Source of the DNA: Anaerolineae bacterium | GTDB taxonomy: Bacteria; Chloroflexota; Anaerolineae; Anaerolineales; Villigracilaceae | Assembly: GCA_018645405.1 (NCBI GenBank) | Contig: JABGOQ010000072.1 | Location: 1-64,000, forward strand | Reading direction: 5' to 3' | Length of the DNA stretch: 64,000 bases | Shown here: positions 33,758 to 42,057 of the stretch, one piece after another | How positions within the stretch are numbered: position 1 is the stretch's first letter | How the letters are laid out: each line of letters begins with the position of its first letter | Translations under genes and position numbers: made by a program | Notes under the pieces: generated by a model | The model's database searches: none | What the model was told of the DNA's origin: nothing | What the model saw: the letters and a program-made list of their open reading frames with translations, nothing else

Positions 33758-36256
33758 TTAGGCAAATCCATAGCTTTGCGGTTCGGGTAGTGGAACACCG
33801 CTGGCGGCAATTTCAGTGAGGGCAAGAAAAACCGCCTCGCGCATTTCTATATTGCCGCCATACATTGCGTGGTAAAGTGCGTTGATAACACCCTCGCTGG
33901 GGGTTTTGCGTAAATATGAGAGGGCGGCGAGATTTTCATCTGGGTCTTCGCTCTTGAGCGCAAGCAAGAGGACATCGGTGGCGGGGGCCCCTGCAGAAAT
34001 ACCCATTCCTTGTGAACCGGCAAAGGCGATTAGCCATGGGCTTTCGGATGGAGGAGAAAGTTTACTTGGAACGCGCAGTTTTGCACTTTTTTCTTTTTCA
34101 AGAATATTGGTAGCAATATCGCGCACAGCCCATTCTTTATCTTCAATTTGAGTGTGAGCAAGCAATTCTTTTGCCCAAGGTTCTTGGACGCGAGCCAGTC
34201 CATAAACGGCAGAACGACGGACGAGAATATCGTCTATTTCAAGGGCTTCTCTGAGAGTGGGCCAGCCTTCGGCAGGGTGGTTGGCGAGAGATTCTGCTGC
34301 GGCACGGCGTAGATTTTCATCACCTTGCATGAGAGCACCAGCGATGGCGTCAAGAGCGGCGTCTGAGCCAATGGCGCTGAGCGCAAGACATACGGCTGTG
34401 AGCGTGAAGGTGTTCTGAACTATTTGGAAGATATTTGCTAGATTTTGTGTTGCTTTTTTATCTTGCATTAAACCGCTACCGAGCGCAGCTAGTTGAAGGA
34501 CATAAGCGGATTTGGATTGCAAGAGTTGCCTGAAGAGTGCTGCAACGCTGGGGTCTTCGCTTTTAGCGAGAGAGGCAACGATTTGTCCACGCAACCTGAG
34601 GGGCTGTGTATCGTCCTGTAGGGTTTTTGCAAGAGCCGTCAGAACTTTGCCGCGCCATGCTGATTTACGCGGTGCATCTCGGAGCCATTCTCCCATGAGG
34701 ATCAGATTTCGTTTTAATATGGGATCAGGCGTCCCCAAGAGCGTTTCGACGAGGGATGAGACATCACCTGTTGCGGCGAGATAGTGCATCGAGAGCGTTT
34801 TGCCGCTCCAGAAGGTTTGTCCTGTTAAACGCTCGTCGACGTTATAGTTGCTGAGGGCTCGACCAGCGAGAAACCCGCCAAAAACAGGATGTGCGAAACG
34901 CATTTGATTATCACGATGCTCAATAAGCAGGCCGCTTTGCGCCATTTTATCAAGCAAGCCTCGCTTGGGCGCGATTTTTTCTTTTTTCTCTTCGCCATCT
35001 TCTCTCTCAACGGGGATTTCTTCAGGTGGTTCAAAAGATTTAATCCAACCGCGTGCATTCCCAGAATTGAAAATAGGCTGAGATGTCAGGCTGATTTGCA
35101 TCGCGAGCATTTCTAATGCTGCGACAGGGATATCTTTGGGAGAAATACGGCGAAGATGTGTTTCGATGGCATTTAGTGTCGTTGCACCACGTCCATCACC
35201 TGCGTAAGCTCCCCAAGCTTTAAGGGTGAGTTCAAGTGGACTGAGATTTAAAGAATCGATCTCTAACCAAGTGTTGAGCAAAATGGGGTCAATTTGTTCT
35301 GGCCCAGCCTGTACCCAAGCTTCGAGGGCGACATAGTTTTCCCAAAGGCTTCCCCATTTTTTAAGAAATTCTTCTTGTTCAGATGAATTCCATCTTTTTA
35401 AACTAAGCGGAACAAAAGAAAGATGAATGAGCCGATCTAGATATTCGAGTGTACCTGTTGTGATGATGCGAATCTTGGGATAACTTACAAGAAGTTTTTC
35501 TAAATAGTTGACTACTTTTTCGATCTCATCCGGTGGGATTTCATCCAACCCATCGAGGAGAAGGGTTGCACGCCCGCTACTAAAACTAAAACGAATAAAT
35601 TTGGGCAGGCGTGAAGCATCGAAAAGAGAAGCACCTTCAGTGATGAATTCGATAATGGGGTCGAGAATCTCAGTTAAGTCTTTATCAGGGAGATTTAAGT
35701 CAGCGATATGCAAAAGAATGGGAACAGATTCGGTGAGTGCACCAATTTGCGAATCACGTTTGGCGATTAAGCTGGCGATATGTGCTAAAGTAACCGTTTT
35801 CCCGATCCCCGCTTTTCCAACAATGGCGAGGTGTGTTCCTCCAGAAAGAGCGTCAGAAAAACTGAGAGTTTCGGTTCTGTAAAAAGAGGCAAGGGCAGAA
35901 TCTTGGGGAAGATAAGGAACAGTCAGATTTGTTTGATCTCGGCTTATCAATTCTTCGCTGCCGGGTTCGGTTTGTGCTGGCGGTGCAAGGAAGCTGGGCG
36001 AGAGAATAATTTCATCAAGCGAAAAGAGCGGAGCGGCTAAATGCATCCCCTGTGCTTTTTTGAGCACTCTCTGACGGTGATGGTCTTCAATATTGCTGGA
36101 GCCACGCATTGCTGCTACTTCGCGTCGTTTTTGCCAATTTTCACGGACCTGCCTGAGCAAGGGACGCGCCCAGCCCAGCATCAGCCAGAAAGCTGAGGCA
36201 ACAGCAACCCCGATCCAAAAGGAGATGGCATCAACGACGAGATTTGAAAAACGCAT
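33758..36256 (-). CDS. Membrane-anchored NACHT NTPase with HEAT-like repeats
   Basis: An 832-residue STAND-type protein. One N-terminal helix (about 9-28) and a basic stretch anchor it with the bulk in the cytoplasm. The NACHT domain has Walker A GKAGIGKT (147-154) and the diagnostic Walker B TLLLDGLDE (231-239). The C-terminal half (about 500-820) consists of HEAT/armadillo-like helical repeats (for example DPSVAALFRQLL, DAALDAIAGALMQGDENLRRAAAESL, DILVRRSAVYGLARV). Such proteins act as ligand-triggered oligomerising switches in signalling and phage defence. No separate effector domain is visible. It follows the zinc-ribbon gene by three bases. Confidence 0.83.
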   Translation of the reverse strand: MRFSNLVVDAISFWIGVAVASAFWLMLGWARPLLRQVRENWQKRREVAAMRGSSNIEDHHRQRVLKKAQGMHLAAPLFSLDEIILSPSFLAPPAQTEPGSEELISRDQTNLTVPYLPQDSALASFYRTETLSFSDALSGGTHLAIVGKAGIGKTVTLAHIASLIAKRDSQIGALTESVPILLHIADLNLPDKDLTEILDPIIEFITEGASLFDASRLPKFIRFSFSSGRATLLLDGLDEIPPDEIEKVVNYLEKLLVSYPKIRIITTGTLEYLDRLIHLSFVPLSLKRWNSSEQEEFLKKWGSLWENYVALEAWVQAGPEQIDPILLNTWLEIDSLNLSPLELTLKAWGAYAGDGRGATTLNAIETHLRRISPKDIPVAALEMLAMQISLTSQPIFNSGNARGWIKSFEPPEEIPVEREDGEEKKEKIAPKRGLLDKMAQSGLLIEHRDNQMRFAHPVFGGFLAGRALSNYNVDERLTGQTFWSGKTLSMHYLAATGDVSSLVETLLGTPDPILKRNLILMGEWLRDAPRKSAWRGKVLTALAKTLQDDTQPLRLRGQIVASLAKSEDPSVAALFRQLLQSKSAYVLQLAALGSGLMQDKKATQNLANIFQIVQNTFTLTAVCLALSAIGSDAALDAIAGALMQGDENLRRAAAESLANHPAEGWPTLREALEIDDILVRRSAVYGLARVQEPWAKELLAHTQIEDKEWAVRDIATNILEKEKSAKLRVPSKLSPPSESPWLIAFAGSQGMGISAGAPATDVLLLALKSEDPDENLAALSYLRKTPSEGVINALYHAMYGGNIEMREAVFLALTEIAASGVPLPEPQSYGFA

Positions 36257-36259
36257 GGG

Positions 36260-36961
36260 CTAGTTCCCGTAAAGAATTCGTTGGCAAGATGTACAATACA
36301 CAAACTCGGCTTTAGAGCGCGCTTTTTGTTGTAAACCAGGTGTCAACGTTGCACCGCAAGCCGAGCAACCCCCATCATTAATCGCGGCAACTGCAACACC
36401 GCGTTTTCTTTTACGAAGTTTATTATAAAGCTCAAGGTGAGCAGCATTTACAGCAGGGAGTGCAACATTGCGTTCTTTGAGCATTCGGGCTTTTTCTTTT
36501 TCTAATCCGCTTTTCTCGCCGCCCAATTGGCTATGTTCTTGAGCAAGTTTTGTCTCTAAGCTAGTCAAATCATTTTTTGCACTTTGCAAAATCTCATTTT
36601 CTTCATCGTTGGCGAGCATAGCTTCAAGTTGTACATCTTCCAGGGTAGCGAGATGGCGTTTCAAAGATTCTGATTTTTTTTGTAAGTCCTGTACTTCTTT
36701 CGGGTTTTTTATGTTCCCACTATAAAGCATTGCTTCTGTCTGTTCAATTTTTATACGCTGTTGCTTTACTTCACCTTCTGCTTTACGCAAAATTTTCTCA
36801 GTCTTTTCTTGCGCGGCTTCGCATTTTGCCAAATAAGCCTTAACGCGCTTTACCTCACTATTATCGTCCAGGATTTTCTGAATCTCACCCAAGCGACGTT
36901 GAGTCTCATCAATTTGACTGTCAATTTCTTGTAAACGGTAAAGGTGAAATGTTGTAGACAT
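36260..36961 (-). CDS. C4-type zinc-ribbon coiled-coil protein (CdsZ/CT398-like)
   Basis: A 233-residue protein with a long antiparallel coiled coil (about 1-185, with the NIKNPKEVQDLQ turn conserved in the family) and a C-terminal C4 zinc ribbon (CSACG and CTSCQ knuckles). Homologues such as chlamydial CT398/CdsZ bind sigma-54 or envelope-machinery partners. It is in an operon with the NACHT gene. There is no signal peptide. Confidence 0.88.
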   Translation of the reverse strand: MSTTFHLYRLQEIDSQIDETQRRLGEIQKILDDNSEVKRVKAYLAKCEAAQEKTEKILRKAEGEVKQQRIKIEQTEAMLYSGNIKNPKEVQDLQKKSESLKRHLATLEDVQLEAMLANDEENEILQSAKNDLTSLETKLAQEHSQLGGEKSGLEKEKARMLKERNVALPAVNAAHLELYNKLRKRKRGVAVAAINDGGCSACGATLTPGLQQKARSKAEFVYCTSCQRILYGN

Positions 36962-37078
36962 AGAGAGATTATAAACGATGTTTCTATAAGGTAGTGAAAT
37001 TTCTCTGGGATTAGGACGAATCGCCCGTGCTTTGGGCTTGCTTCCATTAAGTCAACATGTTCTGAGCATCTTCTTTTT

Positions 37079-37108
37079 CCCCTAAATTCTACACTTAGAA
37101 TTTAGGGG
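37079..37108. repeat. Palindrome (CCCCTAAATTC type), copy 2
   Basis: Perfect 13-base arms CCCCTAAATTCTA and TAGAATTTAGGGG around a four-base loop. It shares its core with the element at 2383-2415. Neither strand gives a U-tract after the stem, so it is not a normal terminator. Confidence 0.65.
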
Positions 37109-37132
37109 AAATGCCCTGTAAGGTCGAAAGAG

Positions 37133-38629
37133 TTAAAAATCGCTCAAATTAAAATAATTATAAATAGCCTGCGTCAACTCCACAAAAAGCGGATTGACCT
37201 CTCCCCAAATCCCTTGCACGGGATGGTAGGTGTAGATCGCGAGAACAAAATCACCGCCGGGAGTATAGATAATACCCACATCGCTGATGTCGTGTACAAC
37301 GCCGAAACGATCAGGGATAAACCCGTGCTTATGGGCAACTTTTGTCCCGTCGGGAAGACCAGCTTGGATGAGGGAGCCAAATTTATCTTGCTCCATATAC
37401 TCGATCATCAATTTGCAATCTGCCTGGCTGATCTGATTTGGGAAAGCCGCCACCAAGGCACCGCCGCCTGTCTCGGAACATTGGTAGATATCTGTGAGCA
37501 ACATCCCAATATCTGAAGATGTCGTTTGATTATAATCATCTGGATTTGTATAGACATCCGTTCGTTGATTGGCGGGGGTGCTGTATCGCTTCAAAAGCGG
37601 ACAAGGATTTGTTGGATTACAGAAGAATCCCGCCATGAAAGTATTTTCCAGCCCAAGGGCTTGCAAATCTTCGGTCACAATTATTGGGCCTTGGAAAGCG
37701 TTGATTTGCGTCATCAGAATATCAGCAGCAGCATTATCAGATTGCTGGAAGACATCTTCCATATACCCTGCTGTTTTTTTATCAGGTGTGCCGCGATGAA
37801 TGATATTGGAGAGCATAATCGGAATCTTGATCGTGCTAGATGCGGTGATGGCAACATCGGGATCTACGGATAGTTCCTCGCCGTTATCAAGGGAAAAATG
37901 GATTTCTTGCGCGTTTTGAAGGTCGCTCAGATAGAAGTTGATGACACCATCAAAACCAGAAAGGTCGATGATTTGCTTGAGCAGGATTTCGAGATTCTCC
38001 ATCGTAGGGCGGGCTGGTGCGGTACGTTGATAGGAGAGAGAGACGACTCTATTGGATGGGGAATTTAAGGCATCTTCGATCAACGTTAAGGCACGATTGA
38101 TATTGAGTTCTCGGCCAGATTCCCCTGTTTCAAAGTTGACGCTACCTGCAATTGGTTGGGCGGCAGAAGCTGGTAGATCGTAACGCGCAGCTATTTCAGT
38201 CTCGAGGTAGGCGAGCAACTGCTCATCTTCCAGTGATGCTCGGAGGGGAATCGCAGATGCGGGTCGCGGGCGATTCCAGAGGTTATCCCAAAATCCGCCC
38301 CAGAATGATGATGTGGTGCGGGCCAGATCGGCTGCGGCGAGCATACTTTCGATATCCACACTAAAACCAACTTGTGCCGGGGAGATATGGATACTTTCAC
38401 CGGCATATTGAATTTCGACAGGCTGAGTATAAACTTGCAGCACTCGTTCAGATGCAATTTGGGCATTTACGCCGCCCACAGCAATGCCGCCAATGGTCAT
38501 CCCGGCAGGATAATTATTGCGTTCGCGGCTGTAGTTAACTAGCTGAAATAGCGTTAGCGCAACTGCGGCAACGACAAAGATTAGGGAGATAAAGCGTAAA
38601 ATAATGGATGATGTGTTTCGGGTTCTCAC
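37133..38629 (-). CDS. Serine hydrolase: YoaR-like peptidoglycan-binding domain fused to class A beta-lactamase fold
   Basis: A 498-residue exported protein. Residues 12-32 form a signal/anchor helix. Residues about 40-200 resemble the YoaR-type peptidoglycan-binding domain usually joined to VanW (GMTIGGIAVGGVNAQIASERV, then ISPAQVGFSVD). From about 215 it is a class A beta-lactamase fold: STIK (S265, K268), SDN (297-299) and KHG (434-436) in place of KTG. The substitution argues for a peptidoglycan hydrolase or sensor rather than a drug-inactivating enzyme. GTG start with GGAGG five bases upstream. Confidence 0.83.
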   Translation of the reverse strand: MRTRNTSSIILRFISLIFVVAAVALTLFQLVNYSRERNNYPAGMTIGGIAVGGVNAQIASERVLQVYTQPVEIQYAGESIHISPAQVGFSVDIESMLAAADLARTTSSFWGGFWDNLWNRPRPASAIPLRASLEDEQLLAYLETEIAARYDLPASAAQPIAGSVNFETGESGRELNINRALTLIEDALNSPSNRVVSLSYQRTAPARPTMENLEILLKQIIDLSGFDGVINFYLSDLQNAQEIHFSLDNGEELSVDPDVAITASSTIKIPIMLSNIIHRGTPDKKTAGYMEDVFQQSDNAAADILMTQINAFQGPIIVTEDLQALGLENTFMAGFFCNPTNPCPLLKRYSTPANQRTDVYTNPDDYNQTTSSDIGMLLTDIYQCSETGGGALVAAFPNQISQADCKLMIEYMEQDKFGSLIQAGLPDGTKVAHKHGFIPDRFGVVHDISDVGIIYTPGGDFVLAIYTYHPVQGIWGEVNPLFVELTQAIYNYFNLSDF

Positions 38630-38766
38630 GGAACCTCCGAGCGTGTTTTATTTTTAAAATTGATGACTTTTGTCACCCGCAGAGTATAACACGCTCACTC
38701 TAATCTGGTTTGCTATCCTGTTATGCTATGATGGTTAAACAAACCGCAAACTAATTAGGAGAAAAA

Positions 38767-39732
38767 ATGCTTCGTTCTTTTTTAATTTATTTATCACAAG
38801 CAGGGTGGGCGCAACGGATGGTTACTGGCTGGTCTTTTGCCTGGAACGTTGCCTCTCGATTTGTGGCGGGGGAAACAAATGAAGAAGCGATGGCTGTGGT
38901 TAGAAAACTAAATGCCAAAGGCATTAACGCAACATTGGATCAGCTTGGCGAACATACCTCGATGGCTGAAGAAGCCGTGCAATCAACAGAGCAAATTTTA
39001 GGTATTTTGGACGCAATCGAAGAAGCTGATGTTCGTGCCGGCGTTTCGATCAAGCTCACTCAAATTGGAATGGGGCTTGATTCAACCATTTGTCGCCAAA
39101 ATTTGCGCCGTATCCTCGAAAGAGCACAAGAATATAAGAATTTTGTGCGCATCGATATTGAAGACACCCCTTATACCGACATCACAATTGAAGCCTATAA
39201 TGCAATGCTAGCAAATGACTATTCGCCTGAAACCGTTGGCATGGCAGTGCAATCTTATTTGTATCGTGCAGAAGAAGATACACGCAAAATGCTCGAAGAT
39301 CGTACACGTTTTCGCCTAATTAAAGGTGCGTATAAAGAGCCACCTGATTTGGCTTATCCTAAAAAAGAAGATGTAGATGCCAACTTCGATTTGCTCACAA
39401 AAATCCTGATGGACGCCGCGCTTGCGGCTGGCTCACCTAAAGTGAGCGAGGACGGACGTATCCCACCCATCCCGGCAATTGCCACGCAAGATGATAAACG
39501 TGTTGATTTTGCAAAACAATACGCGAAGAAAATTGAATTAGATAAAGAAGCCTTTGAATTTCAAATGCTCTACGGTATTCGCCGAGATTTGCAGAATCAG
39601 CTTATAGAAGAAGGCTATCAAGTTCGTGTTTATGTTCCTTTTGGCACGCAATGGTATCCCTACTTTATGCGCCGCCTGGCAGAACGCCCTGCAAATTTGT
39701 GGTTCTTTATTTCTAATTTCTTTAAGAAATAA
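38767..39732 (+). CDS. putA: Proline dehydrogenase
   Basis: A 321-residue monofunctional FAD-dependent proline dehydrogenase (the PutA N-terminal domain or ProDH type), oxidising proline to pyrroline-5-carboxylate. The TIM-barrel landmarks are GINATLDQLGEH, GVSIKLTQIGMGLD, FVRIDIEDT, FRLIKGAYKEP and the substrate-site motif RRLAERPAN. TTAGGAG precedes the ATG, and a terminator follows. No pyrroline-5-carboxylate dehydrogenase gene is in the window, so the second step is encoded elsewhere. Confidence 0.93.
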   Translation: MLRSFLIYLSQAGWAQRMVTGWSFAWNVASRFVAGETNEEAMAVVRKLNAKGINATLDQLGEHTSMAEEAVQSTEQILGILDAIEEADVRAGVSIKLTQIGMGLDSTICRQNLRRILERAQEYKNFVRIDIEDTPYTDITIEAYNAMLANDYSPETVGMAVQSYLYRAEEDTRKMLEDRTRFRLIKGAYKEPPDLAYPKKEDVDANFDLLTKILMDAALAAGSPKVSEDGRIPPIPAIATQDDKRVDFAKQYAKKIELDKEAFEFQMLYGIRRDLQNQLIEEGYQVRVYVPFGTQWYPYFMRRLAERPANLWFFISNFFKK

Positions 39733-39754
39733 ATGCGCAATCAAGGTACACTTG

Positions 39755-39785
39755 GTGCGGAGAATTTTCTCCGCACTTTTTATTT
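39755..39785 (+). terminator. Terminator after proline dehydrogenase
   Basis: Nine-base stem GTGCGGAGA/TCTCCGCAC (39755-39763, 39768-39776) and then TTTTTATTT. Confidence 0.88.
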
Positions 39786-39789
39786 AACG

Positions 39790-39865
39790 CTCGTATTCCG
39801 TATTCCGTATTGCGTATTTCGTAATGATTTTGCTACCAAAAGTAAAAACCATTACGAAATACGAG
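39790..39865. repeat. Reiterated CGTATTC/CGTAATG palindrome
   Basis: A roughly seven-base unit (CGTATTC, CGTATTC, CGTATTG, CGTATTT) is repeated from 39792. CGTATTTCGTAATG (39813-39826) is inverted perfectly at 39850-39863. It fills the leader of the following SDR gene and ends two bases before its first possible ATG. Confidence 0.65.
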
Positions 39866-39885
39866 AGATGAGAAAACACCCACCT

Positions 39886-40617
39886 ATGAACTCCTCCTCC
39901 CCCCTCGCCATCGTTACCGGAGCCGCCCATCGTTTGGGACGTGTTTTCGCACACACCCTTGCCAAGCAGGGATACGCAATTTTTCTTCATTATAATAATG
40001 CTGCGGATGAAGCGGAGTCGACCGCCGCCGAGTTGCGTTCGTTGGGCGTGGATGTCATCTTGGCAGAAGCCAACCTCGCGGATGCGGACTCAACCCAGGG
40101 CTTGTTCGCCCTTGTAGATTCATCTCCTCATCCTCTACGCGTTCTCGTTAACTCCGCCGCGACGATGCAGCGTGCCGATGCTCGTGAGTTAACGATTGCT
40201 GATTGGGATGCGACGATGAATCTCAACCTCCGTGCCCCTTTCATTCTTGCCCAGCAAGCCCAAAGTCGGATGAGCGCAGCGGGCGGCGGGCTGATTGTCA
40301 ATATCACCGATGTTGCCGCCGAGAAAGCATGGTCGGGATTTCCCACTTATACTGTTAGCAAAGCCGCCCTCCAATCCCTTACAAAAATTTTGGCGCGTAG
40401 CTTTGCACCAGAAGTGCGTGTTAATGCCATTGCCCCGGGACTCGTCCTCCCCGCCGATGATTTCCCTCCTGAAGAATGGAAACGTCTTATAAATCGCCTC
40501 CCCTTGAAACGCCCTGCCAGCATGGACGAGATTGCCTCCGCGCTCGAATTTTTGCTAAAAAATGAATATATGACCGGGCAGACTATTACCGTGGGTGGCG
40601 GGTATTCACTTTTGTAA
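39886..40617 (+). CDS. SDR family oxidoreductase (FolM/pteridine reductase-like)
   Basis: A 243-residue short-chain dehydrogenase. It shows the cofactor site VTGAAHRLGR, then LHYNNAADEAE, the structural VNSAATMQ block and the catalytic YTVSKAALQ (YxxxK). Similarity around the cofactor site and HYN is to pteridine reductase and FolM-type enzymes, while general 3-oxoacyl reductases remain possible. ATG at 39886 places the first beta strand directly after the start; ATG at 39868 would add six residues. Neither has a good ribosome-binding site, and the leader is a palindromic repeat, so translation may be weak or regulated. Confidence 0.82.
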   Translation: MNSSSPLAIVTGAAHRLGRVFAHTLAKQGYAIFLHYNNAADEAESTAAELRSLGVDVILAEANLADADSTQGLFALVDSSPHPLRVLVNSAATMQRADARELTIADWDATMNLNLRAPFILAQQAQSRMSAAGGGLIVNITDVAAEKAWSGFPTYTVSKAALQSLTKILARSFAPEVRVNAIAPGLVLPADDFPPEEWKRLINRLPLKRPASMDEIASALEFLLKNEYMTGQTITVGGGYSLL

Positions 40618-40619
40618 AA

Positions 40620-40662
40620 ACCAGTCAGACCAGGGACCAGTAGACCAGCAGACCAGGAGACT
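40620..40662. repeat. Reiterated AGACCAG repeat
   Basis: Short direct repeat of (A)GACCAG words between the SDR and DinB-fold genes: CCAGTCAGACCAG, GGACCAG, TAGACCAG, CAGACCAG, GAGAC. It covers the intergenic gap and supplies the GGAG of the next ribosome-binding site. Confidence 0.65.
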
Positions 40663-40667
40663 AAATA

Positions 40668-41135
40668 ATGCCAAAATCCCCTCAATTTCTTATCAAACGC
40701 CTCCGCAGCGAAGGATCAAAGATGACCGAATTCTTCGAAGGTTTGGATGATTCTGCTTGGGCAAAAACCGTTTACACCGAAGGTGGTGAGTGGACAATTC
40801 GCAATGTCCTCGCGCATTTCGTGACTGCTGAAAAGGCATTTCTGAAACTTTTTCCCAACATTGTTGATGGTGGTGAAGGCGTATCTAAAGATTTTAGCGT
40901 AGATCGTTATAATGCCCGCCAACAAGAGAAAACAGAAGAGCTTTCACCAAGTGAATTATTGATAAAATTTCAAGATGTCCGCGCTAAGATGGCGACTTGG
41001 GTAGAAACGCTCAACGAAGAAGATCTGCAGAAAGAAGGACGGCATCCTTTTCTTGGGGAAACCACAGTAGAGGAGATGATCAAGTTGGTCTATAGACATA
41101 ATCAAATCCATTATCGGGATATGCGTAAAAGTTAA
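40668..41135 (+). CDS. DinB-fold (DinB_2/mycothiol-type) protein
   Basis: A 155-residue four-helix-bundle protein of the DinB/YfiT superfamily. The conserved opening helix (LRSEGSKMTEFFEGLDDSAW), GEWTIRNVLAHFVTAEKAF with the first metal-ligand His and the terminal LVYRHNQIHYRDM with two further His match the metal-binding triad. Members are thiol-transferases or nuclease-like stress proteins of mostly unknown substrate. GGAG lies eight bases before the ATG. The next gene follows one base after the stop. Confidence 0.8.
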   Translation: MPKSPQFLIKRLRSEGSKMTEFFEGLDDSAWAKTVYTEGGEWTIRNVLAHFVTAEKAFLKLFPNIVDGGEGVSKDFSVDRYNARQQEKTEELSPSELLIKFQDVRAKMATWVETLNEEDLQKEGRHPFLGETTVEEMIKLVYRHNQIHYRDMRKS

Positions 41136-41136
41136 A

Positions 41137-42015
41137 ATGTCTCGCCTAAAACCCCTCCTCACCTTCTCTAACCCTCCTCTCCTTGCCCTGGCTGTGCTGA
41201 CCTATGCCCTCGGCGCGGGTATTGCGCGCTATCTTGGGCGAGCCAATAATCCCCTTCTCTTTGGGTTGGGATTTATCTGGATTCTGCTCCTCTTTTTGGC
41301 GATGAGTTTACTCACGATCTATTTTCGCCCGCATAATGAGCCTCTGGTCAAAGGTGAAACGATCAAAGAACAAAATTGGTTGCGTGCTGCCTTATTTCAG
41401 GTTTCCATCGCTGCACTTGGGATAGCGGCTTTATTATTTGTCACTTTTCTTCAGATGGGGGTTTCGCCTCCAGCTATTTTTTATGCAGTATTGATTTTTC
41501 TTACTGCCCTTATCTACGCCCTTCCACCTTTGCGGTTGGCTACCAATGGCTTTGGAGAATTGGCTCTCGCCGTTCTTATTGCCCTGCTCATTCCCGCTTT
41601 TTCTCTTAGCTTGCAGATGGGTGAAATCCATCGATTGCTGGGGGCATTTTCTTTTCCGCTCGTTGCACTCAGCCTCGCTTATTTCCTTGTTCTTGATTTC
41701 CCTACCTACAAAGAAGATCGCAAATATGAACGAGGCAATCTTCTCTTTCGTATCGGCTGGCAGCGTGCCATTCCCCTCCATCATATTCTGATCCTGACAG
41801 CTTATTTTCTCTTTGCCACCATGCCGCAATTTGGTTTCCCTTGGGCAATTATTGGCCCTGTTTTTCTCGTGATGCCTTTTGCCCTTTTTGAAATCTATTG
41901 GATGCAAGAAATTGCGAGTGGCTCAAATCCAAACTGGCGTTTTCTTAAAATCATTGCCACGACCGTGATAGGATTAACCCTCTACATCATCACCTTCACC
42001 CTCTGGACACGCTAA
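41137..42015 (+). CDS. UbiA-family membrane protein with incomplete active site
   Basis: A 292-residue protein with about eight or nine membrane helices and the UbiA prenyltransferase layout. The second Asp-rich loop is clear (LDFPTYKEDRKYERGNLLFRIG), as is YALPPLRLATNGFGELALA. The first loop, normally NDxxDxxxD, reads LTIYFRPHNEPLVKGE and lacks both metal-binding aspartates. Prenyl transfer is therefore uncertain; it may be a divergent or non-catalytic relative. It starts one base after the DinB-fold gene and is probably co-transcribed with it. Confidence 0.7.
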   Translation: MSRLKPLLTFSNPPLLALAVLTYALGAGIARYLGRANNPLLFGLGFIWILLLFLAMSLLTIYFRPHNEPLVKGETIKEQNWLRAALFQVSIAALGIAALLFVTFLQMGVSPPAIFYAVLIFLTALIYALPPLRLATNGFGELALAVLIALLIPAFSLSLQMGEIHRLLGAFSFPLVALSLAYFLVLDFPTYKEDRKYERGNLLFRIGWQRAIPLHHILILTAYFLFATMPQFGFPWAIIGPVFLVMPFALFEIYWMQEIASGSNPNWRFLKIIATTVIGLTLYIITFTLWTR

Positions 42016-42057
42016 CCCTAACCTTAAACTTTCAACTTTAAATCTTCAACTCAAAAT
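42014..42057. repeat. Reiterated CTTTCAAC/CTTCAAC spacer
   Basis: Low-complexity spacer AACCCTAACCTTAAAC, then TTTCAAC, TTTAAATC, TTCAAC words, between the UbiA-like gene and moeA. It contains no recognisable ribosome-binding site and resembles the other word-repeat spacers of the window. Confidence 0.5.

Noticed and set aside
37079-37108. Rho-independent terminator for the beta-lactamase-fold gene
   Set aside because: The stem is strong but no U-tract follows on either strand; it fits a dispersed palindromic repeat better.
40620-40662. CRISPR-like array
   Set aside because: The units are seven to nine bases, imperfect, and have no spacers; no cas genes are present.
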